Origin: a virus
Virus record (IMG/VR): IMGVR_UViG_3300044949_001953
Location: 1-38,338 of that record
Length of the DNA stretch: 38,338 bases
Reading direction: 5' to 3' (one strand)
This document shows positions 1-6,938 of the stretch, piece by piece. A program made the translations under genes and the position numbers. Each line of letters starts with the position of its first letter. Positions within the stretch are counted from its first letter, which is position 1. Below the pieces are notes generated by a model, which was not told the DNA's origin, did not search any database, and saw nothing but the letters and a program-made list of their open reading frames with translations.

Positions 1-2
1 TA

Positions 3-21
3 AGATGTGCTGCGCACATCT
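3..21. other. Perfect 8-bp inverted repeat (hairpin)
   Basis: Arms AGATGTGC and GCACATCT are separated by the 3-nt loop TGC. On the plus strand a T-rich stretch (GTTGTTTT) follows, so it could act as a weak rightward terminator. The window edge prevents judging the other side. Confidence 0.5.
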
Positions 22-105
22 GTTGTTTTCGCTATCGCTCAACAACAGTTTATTTGAAACACAAGAGCGAAGCGATTTAATACTCATCTAGATTAATCGG
101 TCACA

Positions 106-126
106 CTTTGCCCGCACAGGGCAAAG
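106..126. other. Perfect 8-bp inverted repeat (hairpin)
   Basis: Arms CTTTGCCC and GGGCAAAG flank the 5-nt loop GCACA. No T-tract follows on either strand, so it is not a standard intrinsic terminator. It is more likely part of a structured RNA or a processing signal. Confidence 0.5.
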
Positions 127-220
127 AATGTTCTCATCTGAGTGGCACAGTCACTAGCATTGGGGTGTTTTGCAGAGGCGGTTGTCCGATACCTCCATCC
201 CCGTTCTTATCACAACGGCG

Positions 221-254
221 TTTATACTCCCAAATGCTAGCTTGGGCGTATAAA
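221..254. other. Long imperfect hairpin
   Basis: TTTATAC plus CCCAA pairs with TTGGG plus GTATAAA across one T/C mismatch. The loop is ATGCTAGC, itself containing the palindrome GCTAGC. It ends only two bases before the terminator-like hairpin at 257-280. Confidence 0.5.
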
Positions 255-256
255 GT

Positions 257-280
257 GTAGCATCGCTGCTACGTCTTTTT
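257..280 (+). terminator. Candidate intrinsic terminator (rightward)
   Basis: A 6-bp stem (GTAGCA / TGCTAC) with the tetraloop TCGC is followed by GTC and five T's at 276-280, the classical rho-independent layout for plus-strand transcription. The stem is short. No rightward gene lies between the window edge and this site, so if real it would end transcription of something to the left or of a non-coding RNA in this segment. Confidence 0.35.
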
Positions 281-435
281 AGCTCTACGAATTCTGTTCA
301 AACAATCAAATGGCGGCATTTGCCATCGTCGTCCTGTCAAGGATAGTGATTGAGTGCTCGCTAGCGCGGCGAGGCTTCCACTCCCTGTGATCCGAGATCC
401 AGGTCTAGGGCACACGATGTTGGCTTGTGCTGGCC

Positions 436-870
436 TTAACTGCTTAATTTGTCTTTGATATGACTACCATGAACACGCACCTGAATGTGCCCGTTGTAGT
501 AGTCGGCTGATTCTAATACACGTCTGGAAAATTGTTCTCTTGCTTCAATATAGCTGCACTCTGATTTTGATCGACAGTAATAAAGTATTTCTCGTTGAAA
601 ATTGTCTTTGCCCAGGAGTTCTACGTCACGGGTGAGTTCGGGGCTTGAACCATAATAGTCTCGCCAGTCTGAGTCCACCTTGGTGCGAATTTTTTTCTTG
701 CGTTTGTTGCCGTTTTTGAGTTTGACTGTTTTCTGAGTTGTCTTTGAGAACTTGGCTAATTTTTTGCCTATGTATTTGCGATTGTTTGTAGTGTTGGTAA
801 TCAAGTAGACAAAGCCCACACAATCTTCTGGGAGAGTTTCCACTGGTTGATTGTTGTATAGCCATGTCAT
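436..870 (-). CDS. GIY-YIG domain protein
   Basis: A 144-aa protein with an N-terminal GIY-YIG nuclease core. The block FVYLITN (residues 20-26) stands for GIY, and KYIGKK (about 32-37) for YIG. A lysine-rich insert follows (about 45-63). Next comes the DWRDYYGSS block carrying the expected arginine, and a glutamate-bearing helix near IEAREQF. The catalytic Tyr, Tyr, Arg and Glu candidates are therefore all present. GIY-YIG enzymes are single-domain endonucleases seen in phage homing elements and in DNA repair. No DNA-binding tail typical of a homing endonuclease is evident, so the role (homing, repair or structural) is open. It is the last gene of the leftward operon, 10 bases after the radical SAM gene. 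The ATG at 870 is preceded by a close AAAGG. Confidence 0.7.
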   Translation of the reverse strand: MTWLYNNQPVETLPEDCVGFVYLITNTTNNRKYIGKKLAKFSKTTQKTVKLKNGNKRKKKIRTKVDSDWRDYYGSSPELTRDVELLGKDNFQREILYYCRSKSECSYIEAREQFSRRVLESADYYNGHIQVRVHGSHIKDKLSS

Positions 871-880
871 GTGCCTTTAC

Positions 881-1978
881 TTAGTTGGTCAGATACCCAA
901 CAGCGTAGTTTTGGTCGACTAACTCACAATTGCACTTCTGTTCACATTCAACCCAGGCCCTGCTGGGATCATCAAATGTAGAAAACAATTTTTCCCAAAT
1001 TGGATTGTTTAAAACTTGTTCTAGACTGTGTGTTTTTAAATTGAGTTGATCTCTGTATACTTGATGAAAGCTGTCTTTGAAGTCAATGGTTTTTCGATCA
1101 GTTCCTAGCGAAATATATGGAAAACTAACCCAGCTGCAAGGATGCAATACACCGTCTGCACTGACATAGATTCCACGATTTCCGATAGAACACATTGGAG
1201 TTATAAATTTGTTGTGTTGTTGCTTGATTATGTTGTATTGAGTTAAATTTTGAGATAGGTAGTCTTGATTGAGTTGTTGCTTGTTTGATAGTGGTATAAA
1301 ATGTCGTTCGTAGCGATGTGTTGAACTGATGTATTCCTTGCGCGGTTCAAGTGTGTCTTGACTCCCGCCGTATGAATCACCATACTTGCTGCCAAATTTT
1401 GTGCTGTATGTTAATTGTATACCGTCGCAACCGATATCAGTTGCCTGTTGTTTGATACTGTCAAGATGATCTTGATTGAATGAAAACACTATGGATGCCC
1501 AGTAAACATGGGCTGCGCTTTCTTGGCACATGATACGCATACCTGCCATGATAGAATCCCAATCGCTGCCTACTCGATACAGATTATTGGATTGGTTGTC
1601 GTAGCCATCCACACTGAAGTTTATAGTATCGTATTCGTTGGATAGCTTGGCAAACTCTTTCCACCACGACTCTTTTCGATAACTTCCGTTGGTAATGGTG
1701 TATACATGTATTTTTGGGTTTTGTGACTTGATGTAATCAACAATTTCCAAATACTCGCTGGCATAGATCGGATCACCAATGTCACCACACATGGTAATTC
1801 TACGCACTTGTGTTTTCAGTAGTTCAGGACTCAACACACGCTTGAAAAAATTTAAATCAAGCTCTTTGTTCATCCAGGGCACAGGTGCCGTATCATTTCT
1901 GGGACACCGCGGACATTTCAATGTGCACTTGGCGCTTACCTCAAAGTGCCAGTGATACAATTGCCAAGGAAAAGTCAT
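881..1978 (-). CDS. Radical SAM protein with C-terminal cysteine cluster
   Basis: A 365-aa protein. The cluster-binding motif CTLKCPRC gives C18, C22 and C25 in the CX3CX2C spacing of radical SAM enzymes. The CGDIGDP block (residues 64-70) sits where the SAM-binding GGE-type motif is expected. A C-terminal region resembles SPASM/twitch domains: a cysteine before an exposed GNRGIYVSADG strand, a further Cys in HPCSW, and a terminal CEQKCNC cluster that could hold auxiliary iron-sulfur centres. Such enzymes use a 5'-deoxyadenosyl radical to modify peptides, nucleic acids or sugars; the substrate cannot be read from this sequence. The start codon overlaps the stop of the upstream dehydrogenase gene (ATGA), so the two are translationally coupled. 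A second radical SAM protein is encoded in the same array. Confidence 0.8.
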   Translation of the reverse strand: MTFPWQLYHWHFEVSAKCTLKCPRCPRNDTAPVPWMNKELDLNFFKRVLSPELLKTQVRRITMCGDIGDPIYASEYLEIVDYIKSQNPKIHVYTITNGSYRKESWWKEFAKLSNEYDTINFSVDGYDNQSNNLYRVGSDWDSIMAGMRIMCQESAAHVYWASIVFSFNQDHLDSIKQQATDIGCDGIQLTYSTKFGSKYGDSYGGSQDTLEPRKEYISSTHRYERHFIPLSNKQQLNQDYLSQNLTQYNIIKQQHNKFITPMCSIGNRGIYVSADGVLHPCSWVSFPYISLGTDRKTIDFKDSFHQVYRDQLNLKTHSLEQVLNNPIWEKLFSTFDDPSRAWVECEQKCNCELVDQNYAVGYLTN

Positions 1979-2577
1979 GGACTCACCTCGATTGTTTTTA
2001 TAATGGGATCAAACAATACTGACACAATCTTATTTACAGCTTGATCCGCTAGCAAATGTGGATACTGATAGATGTCACTGAATCGGTCAGGATATTTTGC
2101 ATACCGAGTGTGGTTGAAGTTGGTTTTGGTCAGACCCAATCTAATTTCCAACAGACTTACGTTAGGATACTCAACTCGCAACATGTCTCCAAAGTCTGCT
2201 AATGCTTGCTTGCTCAAACTGTAGACCAGATCATTTGGATAGTATCTGTTGTTGTTTGTACTGGTTATGTTGACAATCTTGCAATTTGGATTTTCTTTCA
2301 ACGCTTTTTTTGAAAGCAACATCGGCGAAATCAAGTTCACGTTTAGTATTTTGACAGCATCGTGGTCGCAATGATTTACAAAATCAATCTTGCCACCCAC
2401 ACCGGTGCCAGCGCAGTTGATTAACATATCGTAACAGTCAACACTGTATTCGGCCACTGCAACAGGATCAGATAAATCTAGTTCGTGCCTTGACAGCCCC
2501 ACTACTTGGTGCGTCTGCAACTTGTTGGATAAACTCAACCCTATGCCACTGGTCACGCCAGTAATCAAAATTTTCAT
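1975..2577 (-). CDS. Short-chain dehydrogenase/reductase
   Basis: A compact 200-aa classical-type SDR. The NAD(P)-binding motif TGVTSGIG is at residues 6-13, and NCAG at 54-57 replaces the usual NNAG. The candidate catalytic tetrad is N81, S106 (or T107), Y119 and K123, the last two forming YSLSK. A basic residue after the second strand (SRH, about 29-31) hints at NADP(H). Most SDRs are about 250 aa, so the C-terminal substrate loop is short. The substrate is unknown. It overlaps gp46 upstream and the radical SAM gene downstream by 4 bases each, which argues for co-expression and perhaps a joint pathway with the radical SAM enzyme. Confidence 0.85.
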   Translation of the reverse strand: MKILITGVTSGIGLSLSNKLQTHQVVGLSRHELDLSDPVAVAEYSVDCYDMLINCAGTGVGGKIDFVNHCDHDAVKILNVNLISPMLLSKKALKENPNCKIVNITSTNNNRYYPNDLVYSLSKQALADFGDMLRVEYPNVSLLEIRLGLTKTNFNHTRYAKYPDRFSDIYQYPHLLADQAVNKIVSVLFDPIIKTIEVSP

Positions 2578-4337
2578 GCTATGTCAACATCAGTATTATA
2601 CTGTGTAAATCCGTTTTCTTTGACCACTTTGAGAATGTTCTCAACACGGCCAGCCAGTTCGTCTTTGTGACTCACTAGCCAAATTGACTTGTGGCGCTCA
2701 CGGCTCATCTTCTTCAGCAGAGCTAGGCCGTTTTCCACACCCTGTGTGTCCAGGCCGTTGTCCATGAGTTCGTCAATGAACAGCAGGTTGATGGGATGAT
2801 ACAGGCTTTCCCACACGTCGCGGAATGCCCAGCTCATGCTCAAGATCAGACGTGTTCGTTCACCTCGACTCAAGTTGTCAAAGTCCAGTTCGCGTCCCAG
2901 TTCTTCGATGCTCACAGTCAAATCGTTCTGGAACTTCACAGTGTGTGGCAAACCAATGCGATCCAGGTAGTGTGTGAGTCGTTGATTCAAATAGCTCAAG
3001 TTCTGTTCAATGATCTTCTTACGCACAAAGCTGTCTTTGCTGGTCAACAATTTCAACAAGAAGTCCTGGTGCTCCTGTAGTCTAGTAAGCTCGTTTAGAT
3101 TGTCGTAGCTCACTACCTGCAAGGCCTGACCCTGCATGTCTTCGATCTGCTCACCATAGGGATCAATTTCTGCAGACCTGGCGTCAAGACTCCGGCGTAA
3201 ACTTTCCAAACTGTTGCGATGATTCAGCGCATCTTCTAGTGTGTCATAAAACACTGTGGGGGCTCGGCCCAGTTCGCCCAGTTGTTGCAATGTGTCTTGA
3301 TGTTGTTGTCTCTGAGTATCATTGGCCAGCAACTGTAGTGCAGCTTCCTGCAATGCTGCTTGCTTGGCAGCTCGGATCTCGTCTTGCTTGGTATCATGCA
3401 GCTCTTGTCCACAGGCATAACACTTGTGATCGTCCAGTGATGCAATTTCTTTCTCTAGCTTTTCCACAGTTTTCTGTAGCTTGGCATCATCGGCAGCAAT
3501 TGCACGAATATATTTTTCTGCATCTTCTCGATCTTTGCGCCGCTGATGATAGGAATCAAGATCTCTATGGGACTGTAATTCTTTTTCAATGTCAATGTGC
3601 TCAAGGTCGGCAATGGCCTGTGCAAACTTTGCTACGTCTTCGTCGCGTTTTTTAATCCAAAGAGTCTGTCGTTTGCGCAAGCTTTCAATTTGTTCTTCAA
3701 TGCGCTTGTTGGCTTCTTGCACAGCACGAATACGAAATTCTTCTTGACTGATGGCATCTTTGGTTTCTCGATTCAGCTCTTTGATACGATCAGCACGTTC
3801 TGATAGTTGTGTAATGCCCAACAACTGCTCAATGATGGTTCGTTGTTCGTTGGCCTTCAAACTCAAAAACGGTTCGGTATAGGTATTCAAGGCCAAGATG
3901 TGTTTGAACATGTCATGACTCATGCCCAGAATACGTTCAATAGCATCCTGAGTTTCTCTTGAGTCGCCTTGTGCTTCGTCTGTGGCAGTTTGCTCTTCGT
4001 TGTTGACGTAGAACTTGAGCACATTGGGTTTGCGCCCACGTTCAATTTTGAAATCCTTGCCACCCACGTTAAAATCCAAACTCACCAACATGTGTTTGGC
4101 ATTGGTCTTGTTCACAAGATTGTCTTTGCGAATATTGCTCAGGGCCTGTCCATACAAGGCATAGCTCAAGGCATTGATGATTGTGGTCTTGCCTGTGCCG
4201 TTTCTTGATCCGTCCCCGCCTAGGTCCAAATTTTCGCCCAGCACCAGTGTGAGATCTCTGCGATCAAAATCGATGCCTTGTGTGGCATTGCCCACACTCA
4301 TAAAATTTCGAACAGTTAGTGTTTTAAAGTTAATCAT
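2574..4337 (-). CDS. Recombination endonuclease subunit gp46 (SbcC/Rad50-like ATPase)
   Basis: A 587-aa SMC-type ATPase, near T4 gp46 in length (560 aa). The Walker A motif GSRNGTGKT is at residues 43-51. Two coiled-coil arms (about 165-300 and 310-430) flank a zinc hook CYAC near residue 306. The ABC signature LSRGERTR is near 488 and Walker B NLLFIDEL near 516, with a D-loop-like MDNGLD after it. With gp47 it forms the nuclease complex that resects DNA ends for recombination-dependent replication and host DNA breakdown. The start overlaps the stop of the upstream SGNH-like gene by 8 bases. Unusually, two unrelated genes separate it from gp47. Confidence 0.93.
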   Translation of the reverse strand: MINFKTLTVRNFMSVGNATQGIDFDRRDLTLVLGENLDLGGDGSRNGTGKTTIINALSYALYGQALSNIRKDNLVNKTNAKHMLVSLDFNVGGKDFKIERGRKPNVLKFYVNNEEQTATDEAQGDSRETQDAIERILGMSHDMFKHILALNTYTEPFLSLKANEQRTIIEQLLGITQLSERADRIKELNRETKDAISQEEFRIRAVQEANKRIEEQIESLRKRQTLWIKKRDEDVAKFAQAIADLEHIDIEKELQSHRDLDSYHQRRKDREDAEKYIRAIAADDAKLQKTVEKLEKEIASLDDHKCYACGQELHDTKQDEIRAAKQAALQEAALQLLANDTQRQQHQDTLQQLGELGRAPTVFYDTLEDALNHRNSLESLRRSLDARSAEIDPYGEQIEDMQGQALQVVSYDNLNELTRLQEHQDFLLKLLTSKDSFVRKKIIEQNLSYLNQRLTHYLDRIGLPHTVKFQNDLTVSIEELGRELDFDNLSRGERTRLILSMSWAFRDVWESLYHPINLLFIDELMDNGLDTQGVENGLALLKKMSRERHKSIWLVSHKDELAGRVENILKVVKENGFTQYNTDVDIA

Positions 4338-5091
4338 CTCTTTTAACTATGGCTTCTTTGTATTTTCGATACAGCATATTCTCTACAGCATCGATTTCTC
4401 TGATGTTGCGCCAAGGGAAATCAAATTTTGGAACAATGAATTTTTTGATGAACTCGAACTGAACCAAAGATATTGGTTGCACTAAATTTAGTTTAGCATC
4501 AAGATCTGCATATGTGCTGATCGATCTAAAACTATCCATCCCTTTGAACTGTTCGTGCCAACACCAGTTTGATGTATCCTTTACAGTATTCTCTAGGTAT
4601 CTGCTGTCCACGGTTAAGAAAAATCCATGTTTTGCACTGTGTGCCCTACATAGAAGTGTAGCATAGTCAACAAAAAGTTGCGACCGTAACCGATGTTGTT
4701 GAAGACAAATATACTTTGAATGATATTCTTTTACGTTTAGATTTTGACTACCGCTGGACAGCCAATACTGATCGTTGTTTATGTCAAGCACATTGTTGTT
4801 GTAAACAGGGTCTAGATCAATCTGTTGTTGCCAAACGTCTCGATGTTCCCCTAACACAAGATCAAATCGATTGGGCGCTGCCCACTGTATTAACACAGCA
4901 TCGTGACCGGGCATGTTATTTTTCAAACATTGAGAAATGTATTCGTTGCCTGCACCGTATCTAGATAAGTTCGTTAGTTGGGTGCCTTTGGTCATGAGCT
5001 TGATTATTTCAGGCCATTTGATAAAGTCACAATACCAAACAGGGCCAATCGCACTGTCTCCAAACCCATCGCTGATGGTTAATAATTTCAT
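4330..5091 (-). CDS. SGNH/GDSL-hydrolase-like protein (tentative)
   Basis: About 253 aa from the ATG at 5091. That start makes an ATGA overlap with the upstream stop and is preferred over an in-frame ATG nine codons earlier (5118). The N-terminus MKLLTISDGFGDSAIG resembles the GDS nucleophile block of SGNH hydrolases. A later YGAGNEYI block could supply the Gly/Asn of the oxyanion hole, and VLIQWAAPNRFD matches the strand and NRF element I associate with phage SGNH-like proteins. A clear C-terminal DxxH pair is not obvious, so catalysis is uncertain. SGNH enzymes act on esters, often O-acetyl groups on glycans. It sits between gp47 and gp46 with its neighbour, in tight operon spacing. Confidence 0.45.
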   Translation of the reverse strand: MKLLTISDGFGDSAIGPVWYCDFIKWPEIIKLMTKGTQLTNLSRYGAGNEYISQCLKNNMPGHDAVLIQWAAPNRFDLVLGEHRDVWQQQIDLDPVYNNNVLDINNDQYWLSSGSQNLNVKEYHSKYICLQQHRLRSQLFVDYATLLCRAHSAKHGFFLTVDSRYLENTVKDTSNWCWHEQFKGMDSFRSISTYADLDAKLNLVQPISLVQFEFIKKFIVPKFDFPWRNIREIDAVENMLYRKYKEAIVKRDD

Positions 5092-5876
5092 TTGATGCTG
5101 TTGATCCATTTTTTGCAATGAGTCGAATCAACAAAAAAATTCAAAAAATCATTGTGCGGCACCTCAACACCGTGCTGACACCAAATTTGATAATACACAA
5201 CGGCCTGAGTCCAGATGTCAGTTATACAATCTTGCTGCCCGGATAAAAATTGTTGTGCCTGCAACACGGGTCTAATATACACATCGTTGACTGTTCTCCA
5301 ACTGTTCCAGTAAGATTCAAACTCATCTAGGCCTATGTTGAGTTTTTGTTTGAATGTTTGATAGTTTAACAAATCATCAATCATCAATGCTGATTCGGCA
5401 TTGCTGGGTTTCCATTTGAATCTCAGCGGCGAGTCTCTAAGAAACAAAAAGTATTTTTCTCGTTGAACCCAAGGTTCTTCGCTGTCCCAGTTTGCTAGAT
5501 CTGACAACAAATCCTGCTCAATGGTTGAACATTTTGCCTTGACTATCATTGTGTTTGCAATCACTGGCCAAGTAAAATTGCTGTAGCATATTTTGATAAC
5601 AGTGGCATCGGGGAAGAATTGTTTAAATCTTTTGCCTTCATTGTTGATACCATTGTCCACTAACAAACTGTAATTGAGTGTTGGATCAAAATCAAATTGA
5701 TATTCATCCGGGTCCATCCAGTAAGTGGGTGCCATTAACTCCTGCAAGTGACTGTTACCGTCTTTGGAAAATTTGGGCTGTTTGTTTGGTCTTTTAAACC
5801 CATGCCCGTATAAGTTCAGAACAGAATTTACAAAGTTGCCAAACCCTCCCGACGGATACCAAACACAGTAAATCAT
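5088..5876 (-). CDS. Protein of unknown function with P-loop-like N-terminus
   Basis: A 262-aa protein I cannot assign. It begins with a hydrophobic strand and a glycine-rich turn (VWYPSGGFGNFVNSVL, residues 5-20). This resembles the nucleotide- or PAPS-binding start of sulfotransferase-like proteins but lacks a canonical GKS/T. A FSKDGNSH segment (about 36-43) and a strand ATVIKICYSN (about 91-100) follow, and the rest is rich in Trp, Tyr and Phe. No signal peptide or membrane segment is seen. It overlaps gp47 upstream and the SGNH-like gene downstream by 4 bases each, so it is probably made together with them. A sulfotransferase or other small-group transferase is possible but unproven. Confidence 0.5.
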   Translation of the reverse strand: MIYCVWYPSGGFGNFVNSVLNLYGHGFKRPNKQPKFSKDGNSHLQELMAPTYWMDPDEYQFDFDPTLNYSLLVDNGINNEGKRFKQFFPDATVIKICYSNFTWPVIANTMIVKAKCSTIEQDLLSDLANWDSEEPWVQREKYFLFLRDSPLRFKWKPSNAESALMIDDLLNYQTFKQKLNIGLDEFESYWNSWRTVNDVYIRPVLQAQQFLSGQQDCITDIWTQAVVYYQIWCQHGVEVPHNDFLNFFVDSTHCKKWINSIK

Positions 5877-6886
5877 AAGTTTTGATAAATTTTCAACAAC
5901 AACTTATTGTCGTAGAATTCTGAATCAATGTTTGTGATTTGATCCACTACAATTTGGTCCACTGATTCAAACTTGACTTCACCGGGCGCCATGTCTTCGT
6001 CCACCCCGGCTGTTTTGTTGGGGATCAATGCCATTTCTCGCAATCCATGCTGCTGAATAAATGTTTCTTTGATGAAGTTGGCTTCTTCGTAACTGATCTC
6101 AATGTCTAAATTGACACGCACATGCATTCGGGGTCGAAGAAGAGTTCCAGCATTGTCGATAAGGTTAGCCAATCCGTGAACTCGATAGGTCGGCTGTTCG
6201 GGCCATGCGTGATAACGTGGAGCCATGCCCCACTCCAGGACTGTAAGTCCTCGTTCGTCGTCACCAGCATCTGCATAATTGTGAGGGAATGCGTTACCGA
6301 TATAGGTAATGTTCTTTTTGGTCTGTCGCTTGTGGAAGTGTCCGGTGAATACATGGTCGAATCCTGCTAAATGTTCTCGCTGTATCTCTCCATGGTCCGG
6401 CATTTCCACCATGGCGTTCATCAAGTAACCTGGAAGTTCAAAGTGGCCAAAAAGATATTGACCCTGCATCTTCATGAGTCGCTTATGATCATCACCCACA
6501 AGCCAAGGTGCAATAACCACATTGTCGCGTTGAAACCAATCATTGCAAATCTCAACATTAGGGAGGTGTCTGGCCCACTCAACACTTTGTATATCACGCT
6601 TATCGCGATAGTATAAATCGTGATTGCCAGGAATGAAATAAACACGTTCAAAGTTAGCATTGAGATGCTCCAACGCTCTTAGACTATAATTGAGCGTAAC
6701 AATATTTAAACTAGAACGGTTATTATGCCAATCACCCAAAAACAAACAGGTCTCGCAGCCCTCTTTGCGTGCCTTGGCCGTGGCCCATTTGACAAAAGCC
6801 AAACAGTCTTCGTTGTGCAAGGTGCTGTTTGACTTGAGCCCGAAATGAATGTCAGTGAAGATTGCGGCTTTTTTGAAAAGGTTCAT
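5873..6886 (-). CDS. Recombination endonuclease subunit gp47 (SbcD/Mre11-like nuclease)
   Basis: 337 aa against 339 in T4 gp47. It carries the calcineurin-type metallophosphoesterase motifs of Mre11 nucleases in order: D12-I-H14, GDWHNN (50-55, metal-bridging D51), GNHD (85-88), then GHFE and GHFHKR in the middle third, which provide the distal histidines. It pairs with gp46 to process DNA ends during recombination. A sigma70-like promoter lies just upstream (6909-6938), with AAAGGA between promoter and ATG, so this gene can start its own transcript. The stop overlaps the next gene by four bases. Confidence 0.93.
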   Translation of the reverse strand: MNLFKKAAIFTDIHFGLKSNSTLHNEDCLAFVKWATAKARKEGCETCLFLGDWHNNRSSLNIVTLNYSLRALEHLNANFERVYFIPGNHDLYYRDKRDIQSVEWARHLPNVEICNDWFQRDNVVIAPWLVGDDHKRLMKMQGQYLFGHFELPGYLMNAMVEMPDHGEIQREHLAGFDHVFTGHFHKRQTKKNITYIGNAFPHNYADAGDDERGLTVLEWGMAPRYHAWPEQPTYRVHGLANLIDNAGTLLRPRMHVRVNLDIEISYEEANFIKETFIQQHGLREMALIPNKTAGVDEDMAPGEVKFESVDQIVVDQITNIDSEFYDNKLLLKIYQNL

Positions 6887-6900
6887 AGAGTATTTTGTGA

Positions 6901-6906
6901 TCCTTT
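6901..6906 (-). promoter_or_regulatory. Possible ribosome binding site of gp47
   Basis: The minus strand reads AAAGGA here, 14 bases before the ATG at 6886, longer than the usual spacing. It is the only purine-rich candidate near this start and would lie at the very 5' end of a transcript from the promoter at 6909-6938. Confidence 0.3.
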
Positions 6907-6908
6907 CT

Positions 6909-6938
6909 AGTATATAATAGTTTTGCTCAGCAGGTCAA
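6909..6938 (-). promoter_or_regulatory. Sigma70-type promoter before gp47
   Basis: The minus strand shows TTGACC (6933-6938), an 18-base spacer and TATACT (6909-6914). Transcription would start near 6902, about 16 bases before the gp47 ATG. It occupies the largest gap inside the leftward gene array (48 bases) and overlaps the last bases of the upstream radical SAM gene. It fits an early or middle promoter read by host RNA polymerase. Confidence 0.55.

Larger units (their letters stand above)
1..435. other. Hairpin-rich non-coding segment
   Basis: No convincing reading frame occupies this segment on either strand. It holds a dense series of inverted repeats: 3-21 (8-bp stem), 21-47 (7-bp stem), a competing pairing of 30-40 with 65-74, 106-126 (8-bp stem), 201-218 (5-bp stem), 221-254 (7+5 bp with one mismatch), 257-272 (6-bp stem followed by T's), 310-326 and 357-373. 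I found no T-arm or acceptor pairing that makes a tRNA. It lies downstream of the leftward operon, so it may hold its terminators, a structured phage RNA or a processing region. The function is unknown. Confidence 0.5.

Noticed and set aside
180-435. Possible tRNA gene in the left non-coding segment
   Set aside because: No T-arm with a TTC-type loop paired to a matching acceptor stem was found on either strand; the hairpins do not make a cloverleaf.
3239-3655. 138-codon plus-strand frame opposite gp46
   Set aside because: Covers the antisense of the gp46 coiled coil and zinc hook; no independent evidence of coding.
5092-5118. Nine-codon longer N-terminus for the SGNH-like protein
   Set aside because: The downstream ATG gives the ATGA overlap used elsewhere in this operon, and the GDS block then lies at the expected distance from the start.
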